Positions 53,234-62,643 of a stretch of DNA of 64,000 bases are shown here, one piece after another; the stretch's first letter is position 1, and each line of letters starts with the position of its first letter. Below the pieces are notes generated by a model. It had not been told where the DNA came from, ran no database searches, and saw nothing but the letters and a program-made list of their open reading frames with translations. The translations under genes and the position numbers were made by a program. This DNA is from Hymenobacter tibetensis (GTDB taxonomy: Bacteria; Bacteroidota; Bacteroidia; Cytophagales; Hymenobacteraceae): contig NZ_CP094670.1 of assembly GCF_022827545.1 (NCBI RefSeq), forward strand, positions 1 through 64,000, read 5' to 3'.

Positions 53234-53914
53234 ATGAAAATCTTACTCATTGAAGACGAACCCAAGGTATCAGCTTTTATCCGGCGTGGGTTAGAGGAAG
53301 CCCAGTTCGATGTTGAGGTGGCGTATGACGGCTACTACGGGCGGCAATTGGCACTCGTCAATCCGTATGACCTTATTATTCTGGATGTGATTTTGCCGGT
53401 CCTGAACGGCATCGAGGTGCTACAAGCCATTCGAGCGCAAGACCAGCACATTCCCGTCCTGATGCTGACGGCACTCGGCACCACCGCCGACAAATTGAAG
53501 GGGTTCAACGAAGGCGCCGACGACTACTTGGTGAAGCCCTTTGATTTCTCGGAGCTGCTGGCCCGCGTTCGAGTGCTAACCCGTCGCCGGGGCCTCGAAA
53601 CCAAGGGCGCGACCCTGATGATAGATGACCTCATTCTGGATTCAATGGCTAAAACCGTGACGCGAAGCGGACGCCCCATCCGGCTTACGGCCCGCGAGTT
53701 CAGTTTATTGGAGCTGTTCATGCGCCACAAGGGCCGTGTGCTGAGCCGGGCCGAAATTGCTGAAAACTCCTGGGAAGACGCGCTGGATTCCGGCTCCAAT
53801 GTGATTGACGTGTACGTGAACTACTTGCGCAATAAAGTCGACAAAGGCTTTGACCGCAAGCTGATTCATACGGTGGTAGGCATGGGCTACACCATGCGCG
53901 AAGAAGCGCCGTGA
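53234..53914 (+). CDS. OmpR/CusR-type response regulator
   Basis: 226 residues from the ATG at 53234; the TTG at 53222 is only the longest frame. The receiver domain has the acidic pair in IEDEP, the phospho-acceptor Asp51 in LIILDVILP and Lys101 in LVKPFDF. The C-terminal winged helix (LTAREFSLLELFMRHKGRVLSRAEI to VGMGYTMREE) is of OmpR/PhoB type. It is followed by its kinase gene (89 bp) and then the heavy-metal efflux operon. It probably binds the 11-bp-spaced repeats at 55514-55552. Confidence 0.93.
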   Translation: MKILLIEDEPKVSAFIRRGLEEAQFDVEVAYDGYYGRQLALVNPYDLIILDVILPVLNGIEVLQAIRAQDQHIPVLMLTALGTTADKLKGFNEGADDYLVKPFDFSELLARVRVLTRRRGLETKGATLMIDDLILDSMAKTVTRSGRPIRLTAREFSLLELFMRHKGRVLSRAEIAENSWEDALDSGSNVIDVYVNYLRNKVDKGFDRKLIHTVVGMGYTMREEAP

Positions 53915-53951
53915 GGGTAGAGGAGAGTAGGTTTGCCCCAGGTAAAAGCAG

Positions 53952-53999
53952 AGGACCTATGATTTCTCTGCGGTTGGCTGCTTGTGGTTTATAGGTCCT
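53952..53999 (+). repeat. 9-bp inverted repeat just before the kinase start
   Basis: AGGACCTAT (53952-53960) and ATAGGTCCT (53991-53999) are exact reverse complements around a 30-nt loop. The right arm ends 4 nt before the ATG of the kinase gene and could limit ribosome access. Confidence 0.45.
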
Positions 54000-54003
54000 G
54001 GTT

Positions 54004-55371
54004 ATGACGATTCGGAGCAAATTGACGTGGTTGTTCGTAGGTATTGTGGCCTTCATTCTGCTTGCGGCTATGGGCGTGGTGTACGTGCTGCAGGTTAAGT
54101 CCACGAACGTGGAGTTTCGCCAGCGACTACGCGACCGGGCAGAATTGACTGGGTACATTTTCCTGGAAAGAGATGAAGTGAAAACTGACGCCTTTCGGGC
54201 GTTTCAGCGCCGCTACCTGCGCACGTTGCCGGGAGAGGTACTACAGGTATATGACGCCCAGCTACAACCTCGTTTCATCGAGCAAGACCACCGCATTCAG
54301 ATTTCCCACCAACTGCTGGCCCGCATTGTCACGCAGAAAGAAGTGTACTTTGAAATTGGGGTACAGCAGGCAGTTGGGGTTTTCTACCAAGACAACCAAG
54401 GCGATTATGTGATAGTGGCGGCGGCCGAAAACAGCTCGGGCCGCGCCCGCCTGAAGTCATTAGCTACCATCCTGGTGAGTATATCCTTGGGCAGCCTGCT
54501 TGTGATTTATGTGGCTGGGTGGGGGTTTGCAGGCCGGGTGCTGGCGCCCATTGCTGCCGTCAACAACCAAGTAAACCGCATCACGTCCCACGACTTACAC
54601 CTGCGCCTGTCGGAAAGCAAGAAAGACAAGCAGGATGAAATAGCCCGGCTCGTCCGCACCTTCAACCGAATGCTGGACCGGCTGGAAGATGGCTTTGAAA
54701 GTCAGCGGGCCTTTGTTACCAATGCCTCGCACGAGCTACGGACCCCGCTGACGGCCGCCATTGGGGAGCTGCAAGTGCTGCTAACCCGCGACCGGGAGCC
54801 CGCCGCTTATCAGGAGGCATTGGCCTCGGTGCTTGACGAGATGCAGCAGATGAAGCTGTTGGTCAACAACCTGTTGGAACTAACGCAGGCCACTGGCACC
54901 CAGGCCGGCACCGACAGCATCCGGCTCGATGAGTTGCTGTGGGAAACGCATAACGCCGTGGACCGGACGCAACGCCACCGGGTGGTGCTTACCATTGAGG
55001 AACTGCCTGCAACCACCGACCAGCTGGAAATACAAGGTAACCGCCAGCTGCTGTACCGGGCTTTCACCAACCTGCTGGACAATGCGCTCAAATACTCGGG
55101 TGGACAGCCCGTGGCAGTACAGTTCGGCTTGCAGGACAACTGGGTGTATCTACGCATCACCGATATGGGCATCGGTATTCCTGCCAAAGACCTGGACTAC
55201 ATCTTCCAGCCTTTTTTCCGCTCGGCCAACGCCCGGGGCTTCACAGGTCACGGCGTAGGACTGGCGCTGGCCCGCCGCATCATTGAGTTGCACGGCGGCC
55301 GGCTACAGATAGAGTCTGCGCTGGGAAGCGGCACCACAGCGACGGTGACGTTTGGCGCTCTGGCAGCGTGA
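54004..55371 (+). CDS. Membrane sensor histidine kinase (CusS/CzcS-like)
   Basis: 455 residues. Two transmembrane helices (about 8-30 and 153-175) flank a periplasmic sensor of about 120 residues. After that come HAMP (FAGRVLAPIAAVNNQVNRIT), the phospho-acceptor motif NASHELRTPL (His243), and an ATPase domain with N (LLDNALKYSG), G1 (DMGIGI) and G2 (GHGVGLALA) boxes. The periplasmic part has few His or Met residues, so metal specificity cannot be read. It is partner to the response regulator upstream. It ends 224 bp before the efflux operon. Confidence 0.92.
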   Translation: MTIRSKLTWLFVGIVAFILLAAMGVVYVLQVKSTNVEFRQRLRDRAELTGYIFLERDEVKTDAFRAFQRRYLRTLPGEVLQVYDAQLQPRFIEQDHRIQISHQLLARIVTQKEVYFEIGVQQAVGVFYQDNQGDYVIVAAAENSSGRARLKSLATILVSISLGSLLVIYVAGWGFAGRVLAPIAAVNNQVNRITSHDLHLRLSESKKDKQDEIARLVRTFNRMLDRLEDGFESQRAFVTNASHELRTPLTAAIGELQVLLTRDREPAAYQEALASVLDEMQQMKLLVNNLLELTQATGTQAGTDSIRLDELLWETHNAVDRTQRHRVVLTIEELPATTDQLEIQGNRQLLYRAFTNLLDNALKYSGGQPVAVQFGLQDNWVYLRITDMGIGIPAKDLDYIFQPFFRSANARGFTGHGVGLALARRIIELHGGRLQIESALGSGTTATVTFGALAA

Positions 55372-55513
55372 GGTGTTGCCGTTGATACCTTGGGGCCGTA
55401 GCTGCAATTAAAGCAGTACACTCGGTCCAAGAAGCAAGCTTTTGGGAGGCTAACCGCTAAGTGCGCCCATGTAGTTGCAGGCGACGCCCCACTTTTTTAT
55501 ACAATTTTCGTTT

Positions 55514-55570
55514 TCTAATCTTCCTCTAATCTGTCTCTAACTCTGCTCTAATACCCGCGCCGCAGCTTTG
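55514..55570 (+). promoter_or_regulatory. Four 11-bp-spaced direct repeats and -7-like box (operator and promoter)
   Basis: TCTAAT (third copy TCTAAC) starts at 55514, 55525, 55536 and 55547, exactly 11 bp apart. This is the layout used by OmpR/PhoB-type regulators. Eleven bases after the last copy is CAGCTTTG (55563-55570), one change from the Bacteroidota -7 box TAnnTTTG. No -33 element is needed if the regulator fills that place. The first gene of the operon starts at 55596. The likely binder is the response regulator at 53234-53914. Confidence 0.75.
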
Positions 55571-55595
55571 CATATCCTAACAACACACGCTGGAT

Positions 55596-56897
55596 ATGCC
55601 TCCTTTATTAGCGCGCCTCGCTCTCTTTTTCTTCTTATTGGCCGGCTCGGTACGGGCTCATGCACAAGCCCGCATCGAGTCCTCGTCTGATACCATCCGG
55701 CTGGCCTTGCCCGAGGCTGAGCGGCGCTTTTTTCAGAACAACCTAGAACTGCTGGCCCGCAGCTACAACATCTCTATTGCCCAGGCCCAAGCGGTGCAGG
55801 CCCGTATCCTGGAAAACCCAACCCTGAGCGTGGAGCAGGACTTGCTGAACCGCCGCATATTCCGACCCGAAGTGCCCGCTGGCACTCCCCGTTCCCAATC
55901 TATGGTAAGCTTGCAGCAGCTCGTGTCGTTGGCCGGGCGGCGGCGGGCAGCGGGCAAGGCGGCCGACGCCGCCGCGGTGGCAGAGCAGTACAGCTTGCAG
56001 GATTTGCTGCGCACCTTGCGGTTTCAGTTGCGCTCCACGTTCTACGAGGTGTACTACAAGCAGCAAACCTTGCAGGTGTACCAGACGCAGGCCCAGTCGT
56101 TGCGGCACACCGTGAATTTGTATCAGCAACAGTATGAGCGGGGCAATCTGGCCCTGAAGGAAGTGGTACGGCTGAAGTCTTTTCTCTTCGGTCTGGAAAG
56201 CGACCAACTCGCGCTACGCAACGAGCTGGCGGCCTACCAAGCCGACCTGCATATCCTGCTGCGCGATTCTTCCAACACCGAATACCGGCCTGTTGTTGAT
56301 GCCGACCGGGTGGGAGCCCTTTCGCTGCAGGCGTACCCCGAGGCGCAACTAGCGGATTCCGCTCAGGTCCGGCGCGCCGATGTGCTGGCTCAGCGCGCCG
56401 ACGTGCAACGCACCGCCTTGAACCTGCGCCTGCAACGGACCTTGGCCAAGCCCGACATTACGGTGGGCTACACCTATGACCGCAGCGGTTCCTACATCAA
56501 CCACTACCATGCCCTGAATGTCGGGGTGGCCCTGCCTATCTCCGACCGAAACCAAGGCAACATTCAGACGGCCCGTGCCCAGGAGGCACAAAGCAAGGTG
56601 CTGCTAGCCCAGCAACAGCAGCAGGTGCGCCAGGAAGTGCACGAAGCCTACCAGCTAACGCAGTTAAGCGACAGGCTCTACCAGAACGCCGACCGTGACC
56701 TGGCCCCACTAACTCGCCTCATGACTGGTATCGAGCAGAGCTATGCCCGCCGCTTGATCAGCGTGGTGGAGTATCTCGATTTCTACGAGGCGTACAAGAA
56801 CAACGCGGCCCAGCTTAACATGCTGCGCGCCAGCCGGATGCGGGCTTTCGAACAGTTGAATGCCGCGGTGGGCAAGTCGATGTTTCAGGCAGAATAA
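55596..56897 (+). CDS. Heavy-metal RND outer-membrane factor (CusC/CzcC type)
   Basis: 433 residues. The signal peptide (RLALFFFLLAGSVRAHAQ) is followed by a TolC-type body. The conserved N-terminal strand is RLALPEAERRFFQNNLELLARSYNI, and the coiled-coil helices of the first half are FYEVYYKQQTLQVYQTQAQSL. The RADVLAQRADVQRTALNLRL and PISDRNQGNIQTARAQEAQSK segments mark the second half. No lipobox. It forms the outer-membrane channel of the metal pump. It is first in the operon and is controlled by the repeats just upstream. Confidence 0.9.
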   Translation: MPPLLARLALFFFLLAGSVRAHAQARIESSSDTIRLALPEAERRFFQNNLELLARSYNISIAQAQAVQARILENPTLSVEQDLLNRRIFRPEVPAGTPRSQSMVSLQQLVSLAGRRRAAGKAADAAAVAEQYSLQDLLRTLRFQLRSTFYEVYYKQQTLQVYQTQAQSLRHTVNLYQQQYERGNLALKEVVRLKSFLFGLESDQLALRNELAAYQADLHILLRDSSNTEYRPVVDADRVGALSLQAYPEAQLADSAQVRRADVLAQRADVQRTALNLRLQRTLAKPDITVGYTYDRSGSYINHYHALNVGVALPISDRNQGNIQTARAQEAQSKVLLAQQQQQVRQEVHEAYQLTQLSDRLYQNADRDLAPLTRLMTGIEQSYARRLISVVEYLDFYEAYKNNAAQLNMLRASRMRAFEQLNAAVGKSMFQAE

Positions 56898-56999
56898 CCA
56901 GTTGCCTGCGAGCAATTGCCCAGGCGTTTTCACCCCTCTTTTATCTCTAAGTACAACCAGCGGCCGGTGCTGTGCCAGCCGCTAATCGATAGTATTCTC

Positions 57000-58079
57000 A
57001 TGATGCGTTTCTCTCCTTTTCTGCTGGCTGGTCTGGCACTAGCTGGCTGCTCCAGCCCCGAAGTCAAACAAGAAAAGTCAGCCCCTTTTCAGCTTTCTGA
57101 AGTGATGATGAAGCAGTTGGAGCTTGACACCGTGCGTTTGCGCCCGGTGCAGAGTGAACTCGCCTTTTCCGGCCAGGTGGTCAGCAACGGCGACCAGACG
57201 GCCAAGGTGTTTCCCTTGGTGGGAGGCGTGGTCGAGGACTTGAAAGTGGAACTCGGCGACCATGTAACCAAGGGCCAACTACTGGCCGTGGTGCGCAGCG
57301 GTGAGATTGCCGACGTGCAAAACCAAAGCAGCCTAGCCGGTACCGACTTAGCCATTGCGCGCAAGAACCTGGCCGTGGCCGAAGACCAATTTGCCGCCGG
57401 TCTAATTTCCGAACGGGAACTGGTGCTGGCCCGTCAGGAAGCCCGCAAAGCCACCGGCAATGCCACGAAAAGCCGCAAGCAACTAGGTATTTACGGGGTT
57501 TCGTCGGAAGGCCGCTACACCATCAAGGCGCCCATTTCCGGCTTCATCACCGAGAAAAACGTGACCGAAAACATGCAGTACAACGACGACAATGTAGACC
57601 ACTTTTTCACCATCGCCAACCTCGACGAAGTGTGGGTAATGGCCAACGTGTTCGAGTCGGATATTGCCAAGGTGAAGCTCGGTGATGGCGTGCTGGTAAC
57701 CACGCTGTCATACCCCGATAAGCCGTTGCGGGGAAAGATCGACAAGCTCTTCAACGTCCTCGACCCGGATAGCAAGGTGATGAAAGTGCGCGTGCGGCTC
57801 GCCAACCCAGGCTACCTGCTCAAACCCGCCATGTACGCCCAGGTGCGCATCGAAAACACCGCTGGCACTCAAATGCTGGCCGTGCCCACCAAGTCGGTGA
57901 TTTTTGACAAGGACCGCCACTTCGTGATGGTGTACAAAGACCGTCAGCACGTGGAAACCCGCCCCGTAACGATCCATAAGACGGTGGGCAACGTGAGCTA
58001 CGTGGGTGCGGGCTTGCAGGCCGGCGAAATCGTCATTGCGGAAGAGCAGCTGCTGGTCTACAACGAGCTCAACAACTAA
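57000..58079 (+). CDS. Heavy-metal RND adaptor lipoprotein (CusB/CzcB type)
   Basis: 359 residues from the ATG at 57000; the frame to 56916 adds an unlikely leader. The N-terminus MRFSPFLLAGLALAGCSSP has a clear lipobox. Lipoyl halves (QVVSNGDQTAKVFPLVGGVV and YTIKAPISGFITEKNV) flank a short coiled coil. A beta-barrel (VWVMANVFESDIAKVKLGDGV) and a membrane-proximal domain follow. No Met-rich or His-rich N-terminal metal site is visible. It links permease and channel. It is the second gene of the operon, 102 bp after the channel gene. Confidence 0.9.
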   Translation: MMRFSPFLLAGLALAGCSSPEVKQEKSAPFQLSEVMMKQLELDTVRLRPVQSELAFSGQVVSNGDQTAKVFPLVGGVVEDLKVELGDHVTKGQLLAVVRSGEIADVQNQSSLAGTDLAIARKNLAVAEDQFAAGLISERELVLARQEARKATGNATKSRKQLGIYGVSSEGRYTIKAPISGFITEKNVTENMQYNDDNVDHFFTIANLDEVWVMANVFESDIAKVKLGDGVLVTTLSYPDKPLRGKIDKLFNVLDPDSKVMKVRVRLANPGYLLKPAMYAQVRIENTAGTQMLAVPTKSVIFDKDRHFVMVYKDRQHVETRPVTIHKTVGNVSYVGAGLQAGEIVIAEEQLLVYNELNN

Positions 58080-58211
58080 AGCCAGCCGCGTGCGGCGTGT
58101 GGCCCTAAGCCCGTGTTTGCGCTGGTCTGCTTTTCACCTCCTTACCCCCCGTCACCCGCGCGACCCGCAGCCGACGAGCACGTTGGCGCCGCTTCGCCTG
58201 ACAGAACGATC

Positions 58212-61200
58212 ATGAATAAATTTATCCAAGGCATCATTGCCTTTTCGCTGAAAAACCGCGGCTTTGTCTTCCTCATGACCCTGGTAGTGGTGGTAATGGG
58301 TGTCGTAAGCTACCGCAACACCCCCATTGAGGCGTTCCCGGACGTCACCAACACCGAAATTACCATCATCACGCAGTGGCCGGGGCGCTCGGCCGAGGAG
58401 ATGGAGAAATTCGTGTCGGTGCCCATTGAAATTGCGCTTAACCCGGTGCAGAAAAAGGCTTCAGTGCGCAGTACCACGTTGTTTGGTCTTTCGGTGGTGA
58501 AGGTGATTTTCGAGGATGGCGTAGATGATGCCTTTGCCCGCCCCCAGGTATACAACCAGCTGCGCGAAGTGGACTTGCCCGACGGCATTGCGCCCGAAGT
58601 GCAGCCGCCCTACGGCCCTACCGGCGAAATTTTCCGTTACACGCTGGAAAGCAAAACCAAGTCGGTGCGCGAGTTGAAAACCCTGCAAGCGTGGGTGGTG
58701 GAACGCAACCTAAAGGCCGTGCCCGGCATTGCCGACGTGAACAGCTTTGGCGGCGAGGTGAAGTCCTATGAAATCAGCGCCAACCCCGGCCAGCTGCAGG
58801 ATTTCAACCTTACGCCGCTCGACCTCTACAATGCTGTGCAGCGCTCCAACATCAACGTGGGCGGCGACGTCATAAACGAGGGCCAGCAAGGCTTCGTGGT
58901 GCGGGGCCTGGGGCTGCTCAACAACATCAACGACATCAACAACACGGTCGTCAAGAACGTGAACGGGGTGCCCATCTTGGTGCGGGACGTGGCCCAGGTG
59001 ACAGAAAGCGCCCTCTCGCGGCTAGGCCAAGTGGGTCGGGGCTACGAGGACGACAAGCTGGAGGGCATTGTGGTGATGCGCAAAGGCGAAAACCCAACTG
59101 CCGTCATTCAATTGCTGCAAGCCAAGGTAGCCGAGCTGAACAGCAAAATCCTACCCGATGACGTGAAAATCAAGAGCTTCTACGACCGGCAGCAGTTGAT
59201 TGACTTCTCCACCGATACCGTAATTCACAACCTGGTGGAAGGCATTGTGCTGGTTACGCTGGTGGTGTTCGTGTTCATGGCCGACTGGCGCACCACGGTT
59301 ATCGTGGCGGTTATTATTCCGTTGGCGCTGCTGTTCGCCTTTATCTGTTTGCGCCTGAAAGGTATGTCGGCCAACCTGCTAAGCATGGGCGCCATTGACT
59401 TCGGTATCATCATCGACGGGGCCGTGGTGATGGTGGAGGGCTTGTTTGTGGCCCTCGACCACAAAGCGCATTCCGTGGGCATGGAACGTTTCAACAAGCT
59501 CACCAAAAATGGTCTGATCAAGAAGTCGGGGCGGGAAATGGGCAAATCCATCTTCTTTGCCAAGGCCATTATCATCACGGCTTTGCTGCCCATCTTCGCC
59601 TTCGAAAAGGTGGAAGGCAAAGTGTTTTCACCGTTGGCCTGGACGCTGGGCTTTGCCCTGCTCGGGGCATTGCTTTTCACCCTCACGCTGGTGCCGGTGC
59701 TGGTAAGTTTGCTGCTGAACAAGAACGTGCGCGAGAAAGACAACTTCTTTGTGCGGGCCGTCAATAGGGGAGCCGAGCGGTTTTTTCGTTTCACTTACGG
59801 CCGCAAAACCAGCAGCTTGGTGGTAGCCTTCGCCATCACGCTGGTGGGGTTGTTCAGCTTCTCGTTTCTGGGTTCGGAGTTCTTGCCGGAACTGAATGAG
59901 GGTTCGATTTATGTGCGGGCCCAGCTGCCGCTCAGCATCAACCTACAAGCCTCGAACCGCGTGAGCAACCAGATGCGCCGGGTGTTTATGAGCTTTCCGG
60001 AAGTGAGCGACGTGGTAAGCCAGACCGGCCGCCCCAACGACGGCACGGACCCGACGGGCTTCTACAACAACGAGTTCCTGGTGCAAATCAAGCAGACGCC
60101 GGAGGTGCAGAAAAAGATGAAGTCGAAAGCCTACCGCGAGGACCTTATCGAACGGATGAAAGGCAAGCTCGACCAGTTTGCGGGAGTGAATTTCAACTTC
60201 TCGCAGCCCATCACCGACAATGTGGAGGAGGCGGCCTCAGGAGTGAAAGGCTCGATTGCCGTGAAAATCTACGGCACCGACCTGCCCACGCTCGAAGCCA
60301 CCGCCAACCGCGTGTACGAGGTGCTGAAAACCGTGCGCGGCATCGACGACCTAGGGGTGCTCCGCAATATCGGCCAGCCCGAGCTGCACGTAACTCTTGA
60401 TGAGCGCCGCATGGCCAGCTACGGCGTAGACAAGGCCGATGCTAACGCCGTGCTGGAAATGGCCGTGGGGGGTAAGCAGGCCACGCAGCTCTACGAAGGC
60501 GAGCGTAAATTCCCCATCCGGGTGCGCTACGAACCGGAGTACCGGCAGACGCCAGCCCAAATCAGTGTGCTTCAGGTGCCCATGCAAAACGGCAAAACCA
60601 TTGCCCTAAGTCAGATTGCCGACATCGGCCAGGTTACCGGCCCCAGCCTGATTTACCGCGACGACAACAGCCGCTTTGCCGCGGTGAAGTTCAGCATCCG
60701 GGGCCGTGACATGGGCAGCACCATTGAAGAAGCGCAGAAGAAAGTGAACCAGGCGGTGAAGCTTACCAAGGGCTACGAAATGAAATGGACCGGCGACTTT
60801 GAAAACCAACGGCGGGCCACCCAGCGTCTCGCCCAGGTAGTGCCCGTCAGCCTGGCCCTCATCTTCTTTATCTTGTTTGTGTTGTTCAGCAACTTGAAAG
60901 ACGCCGGACTGGTACTGCTCAATGTGCCGTTCGCCATCATTGGGGGCATTGCCGCGTTGCTGCTCACAGGTACCAACTTCAGTATTTCGGCTGGCATCGG
61001 GTTCATAGCCTTGTTCGGTATCTGCATCCAGAACGGCGTGATTCTGATTTCGGTGTTCAAGCAAAATCTACTTCGCAAGGAGAGCCTCGACAAGTCCATC
61101 ACCGAGGGGGTGATTTCACGCGTGCGCCCTGTGGTCATGACGGCCTTGATGGCCACTATTGGCTTGATGCCCGCGGCGCTTAGCACAGGCATTGGTTCAG

Positions 61201-61352
61201 AAACCAGCAAGCCACTCGCCATTGTGGTAATTGGCGGACTGCTCACCGGAACTGTGCTCACGCTGTTCATCTTTCCGCTGGTGTTCGAACGGTTCTATCG
61301 GTCGTTGCAGCCTGTTGAGTCCGTAGAAAGACAACCCGCCCTCGTGTCATAG
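58212..61352 (+). CDS. HME-family RND heavy-metal efflux permease (CusA/CzcA type)
   Basis: 1046 residues from the ATG at 58212 (IQGIIAFSLKNRGFVFLM opens the family); the frame to 58113 is not supported. Helix 4 carries DFGIIIDGAVVMVEG with Asp396 and Asp402, the HME pattern that replaces the Asp-Asp of drug exporters. The periplasmic loops and second half are complete (GICIQNGVILISVFKQN, VVIGGLLTGTVLTLFIFPLVFERF). It exports a monovalent or divalent metal ion by proton antiport. Cus (Cu/Ag) versus Czc (Co/Zn/Cd) cannot be separated safely by eye. The final gene of the operon. Confidence 0.93.
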   Translation: MNKFIQGIIAFSLKNRGFVFLMTLVVVVMGVVSYRNTPIEAFPDVTNTEITIITQWPGRSAEEMEKFVSVPIEIALNPVQKKASVRSTTLFGLSVVKVIFEDGVDDAFARPQVYNQLREVDLPDGIAPEVQPPYGPTGEIFRYTLESKTKSVRELKTLQAWVVERNLKAVPGIADVNSFGGEVKSYEISANPGQLQDFNLTPLDLYNAVQRSNINVGGDVINEGQQGFVVRGLGLLNNINDINNTVVKNVNGVPILVRDVAQVTESALSRLGQVGRGYEDDKLEGIVVMRKGENPTAVIQLLQAKVAELNSKILPDDVKIKSFYDRQQLIDFSTDTVIHNLVEGIVLVTLVVFVFMADWRTTVIVAVIIPLALLFAFICLRLKGMSANLLSMGAIDFGIIIDGAVVMVEGLFVALDHKAHSVGMERFNKLTKNGLIKKSGREMGKSIFFAKAIIITALLPIFAFEKVEGKVFSPLAWTLGFALLGALLFTLTLVPVLVSLLLNKNVREKDNFFVRAVNRGAERFFRFTYGRKTSSLVVAFAITLVGLFSFSFLGSEFLPELNEGSIYVRAQLPLSINLQASNRVSNQMRRVFMSFPEVSDVVSQTGRPNDGTDPTGFYNNEFLVQIKQTPEVQKKMKSKAYREDLIERMKGKLDQFAGVNFNFSQPITDNVEEAASGVKGSIAVKIYGTDLPTLEATANRVYEVLKTVRGIDDLGVLRNIGQPELHVTLDERRMASYGVDKADANAVLEMAVGGKQATQLYEGERKFPIRVRYEPEYRQTPAQISVLQVPMQNGKTIALSQIADIGQVTGPSLIYRDDNSRFAAVKFSIRGRDMGSTIEEAQKKVNQAVKLTKGYEMKWTGDFENQRRATQRLAQVVPVSLALIFFILFVLFSNLKDAGLVLLNVPFAIIGGIAALLLTGTNFSISAGIGFIALFGICIQNGVILISVFKQNLLRKESLDKSITEGVISRVRPVVMTALMATIGLMPAALSTGIGSETSKPLAIVVIGGLLTGTVLTLFIFPLVFERFYRSLQPVESVERQPALVS

Positions 61353-61596
61353 CCAAGCCGGTGGTGTAGAGCCGTTGCGAGGAGACGTGCACCACGCTGC
61401 CGAATGAGCTGGCCGGTAGGGCTTGCTAGGTGCTTGGTTTGCGCCTTCAACGTAAGGTAAGCTGGCTGACGTTGCTTTTGGTATGTGGTTGCTGCTGTGG
61501 TGATTGAAATAGATTGTGTGACTGGCAGAACCGTTGTGTAGCTGGATGTGGCACCCAACAGCAACCACACCCTAAGCTGGACCGTATGGAGCCACT

Positions 61597-62040
61597 ATGT
61601 CACAACAAATTATCGTGGATGAACCCTACGCGCTGGTCTGGGCAGACGAAGAGGTTCCGTGCATTATTGTCCAACTCTATTCCTTTGCAAACCGCATTCA
61701 GTTCAAGCAATTGATGAACGCCGGCTTAGCGCATTTCAAGGCGCATAGCTCAGTGAAACAGCGTTGGGGCTGGATTGCCGATACGCGCAACATGAGTGCT
61801 ATTTCCAAAGAGGTGCAGCAGTGGCTGGCCGACGACTGGAACATGCAGGCGTATCGGGCGGGCCTCCGGGAAGTAAGCATTGTCACCTCCCACAACATTC
61901 TGGGGCAACTCGCAACCCAGCAGTACGCCAAACAAACCGTGGCCCGACCCGAAAAATATGTATTGGAGCCCGTGTACTACGATTCGCTGGAGCAAGCCAA
62001 GCAAAGCGTAACCAAGCAGTGCGCCACGCCCAACCAATAA
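61597..62040 (+). CDS. Small STAS/SEC14-like protein
   Basis: 147 residues, cytoplasmic, no catalytic motif. The pattern ALVWADEEVPCIIVQLYSF, FKQLMNAGLAHFKAHSS, WGWIADTRNMSAISKEVQQW and ADDWNMQAYRAGLREVSIVT follows a beta-alpha-beta fold. It resembles the STAS/SEC14-like proteins common in Hymenobacter and relatives. Its function is not known. It lies 244 bp after the metal-pump permease and 64 bp before a related but diverged gene. Confidence 0.6.
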   Translation: MSQQIIVDEPYALVWADEEVPCIIVQLYSFANRIQFKQLMNAGLAHFKAHSSVKQRWGWIADTRNMSAISKEVQQWLADDWNMQAYRAGLREVSIVTSHNILGQLATQQYAKQTVARPEKYVLEPVYYDSLEQAKQSVTKQCATPNQ

Positions 62041-62104
62041 AAGTTGCCCTAATACGTACCAGCAAAAAGCTTTGGTACCTTGGCCTCCGCCCTCATTCTC
62101 CTCT

Positions 62105-62509
62105 ATGGAAACACTTTTTAGCACGCAGTACCTTCGCATTCACCTGCATCATACCACCCACAAAACGCTGGAATTGCAATGGTTGGACTTCGTGCCTAGC
62201 GCCGATTTCCGGACTTCCATCCTGGAGCTGATGCGCTTGGCCCGCCAACACCACGTGCGAGCCCTAATAGCCGATAACCGACTACTCCGCGCGCTGCGGC
62301 AAGCCGACTTGCAATGGAGTGGTGACCTAGTATTCAAGGGTCTCAGCGACATGGGCGCGCAGCGGTTCGCAGCGGTAGAATCGTTGGACGCCATGAATCG
62401 GATGGGCATTACCTCGTTGGTGGCAACCACAATTCCGCACACTCGCCTAACCAGTCAATTTTTCAACACCATCGACGAAGCCCGTACCTGGGCCACACAA
62501 CCCCTGTAA
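62105..62509 (+). CDS. Second small STAS/SEC14-like protein
   Basis: 134 residues from the ATG at 62105; the frame to 62072 adds eleven unlikely residues. The layout (YLRIHLHHTTHKTLELQWLDFV, ALIADNRLLRALRQADLQWSG, MGAQRFAAVESLDAMNRMG) parallels the preceding protein at about the same length. The two are probably distant paralogues. Function unknown. A strong hairpin follows its stop. Confidence 0.6.
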   Translation: METLFSTQYLRIHLHHTTHKTLELQWLDFVPSADFRTSILELMRLARQHHVRALIADNRLLRALRQADLQWSGDLVFKGLSDMGAQRFAAVESLDAMNRMGITSLVATTIPHTRLTSQFFNTIDEARTWATQPL

Positions 62510-62539
62510 GCGACACTATAGCAGCCACTTATCACCACC

Positions 62540-62604
62540 AAAGCCCTGTTGCGCACCCCGATGGTAAGGCTCATTGCCGCCATCAGGGTACGTAACAGGG
62601 CTTT
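62540..62604. terminator. Bidirectional intrinsic terminator
   Basis: Arms AAAGCCCTGTT (62540-62550) and AACAGGGCTTT (62594-62604) are perfect complements. A further stem (ACCCCGATGG and CCATCAGGGT, one mismatch) extends it inward. A3 and T4 tails serve the two strands. It separates the convergent STAS-like gene (stop 62509) and SDR gene (stop 62644). Confidence 0.85.
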
Positions 62605-62643
62605 TCAGTGGCCTTGCTGGGCGCTACTGGTTTAGTGGTTTAC

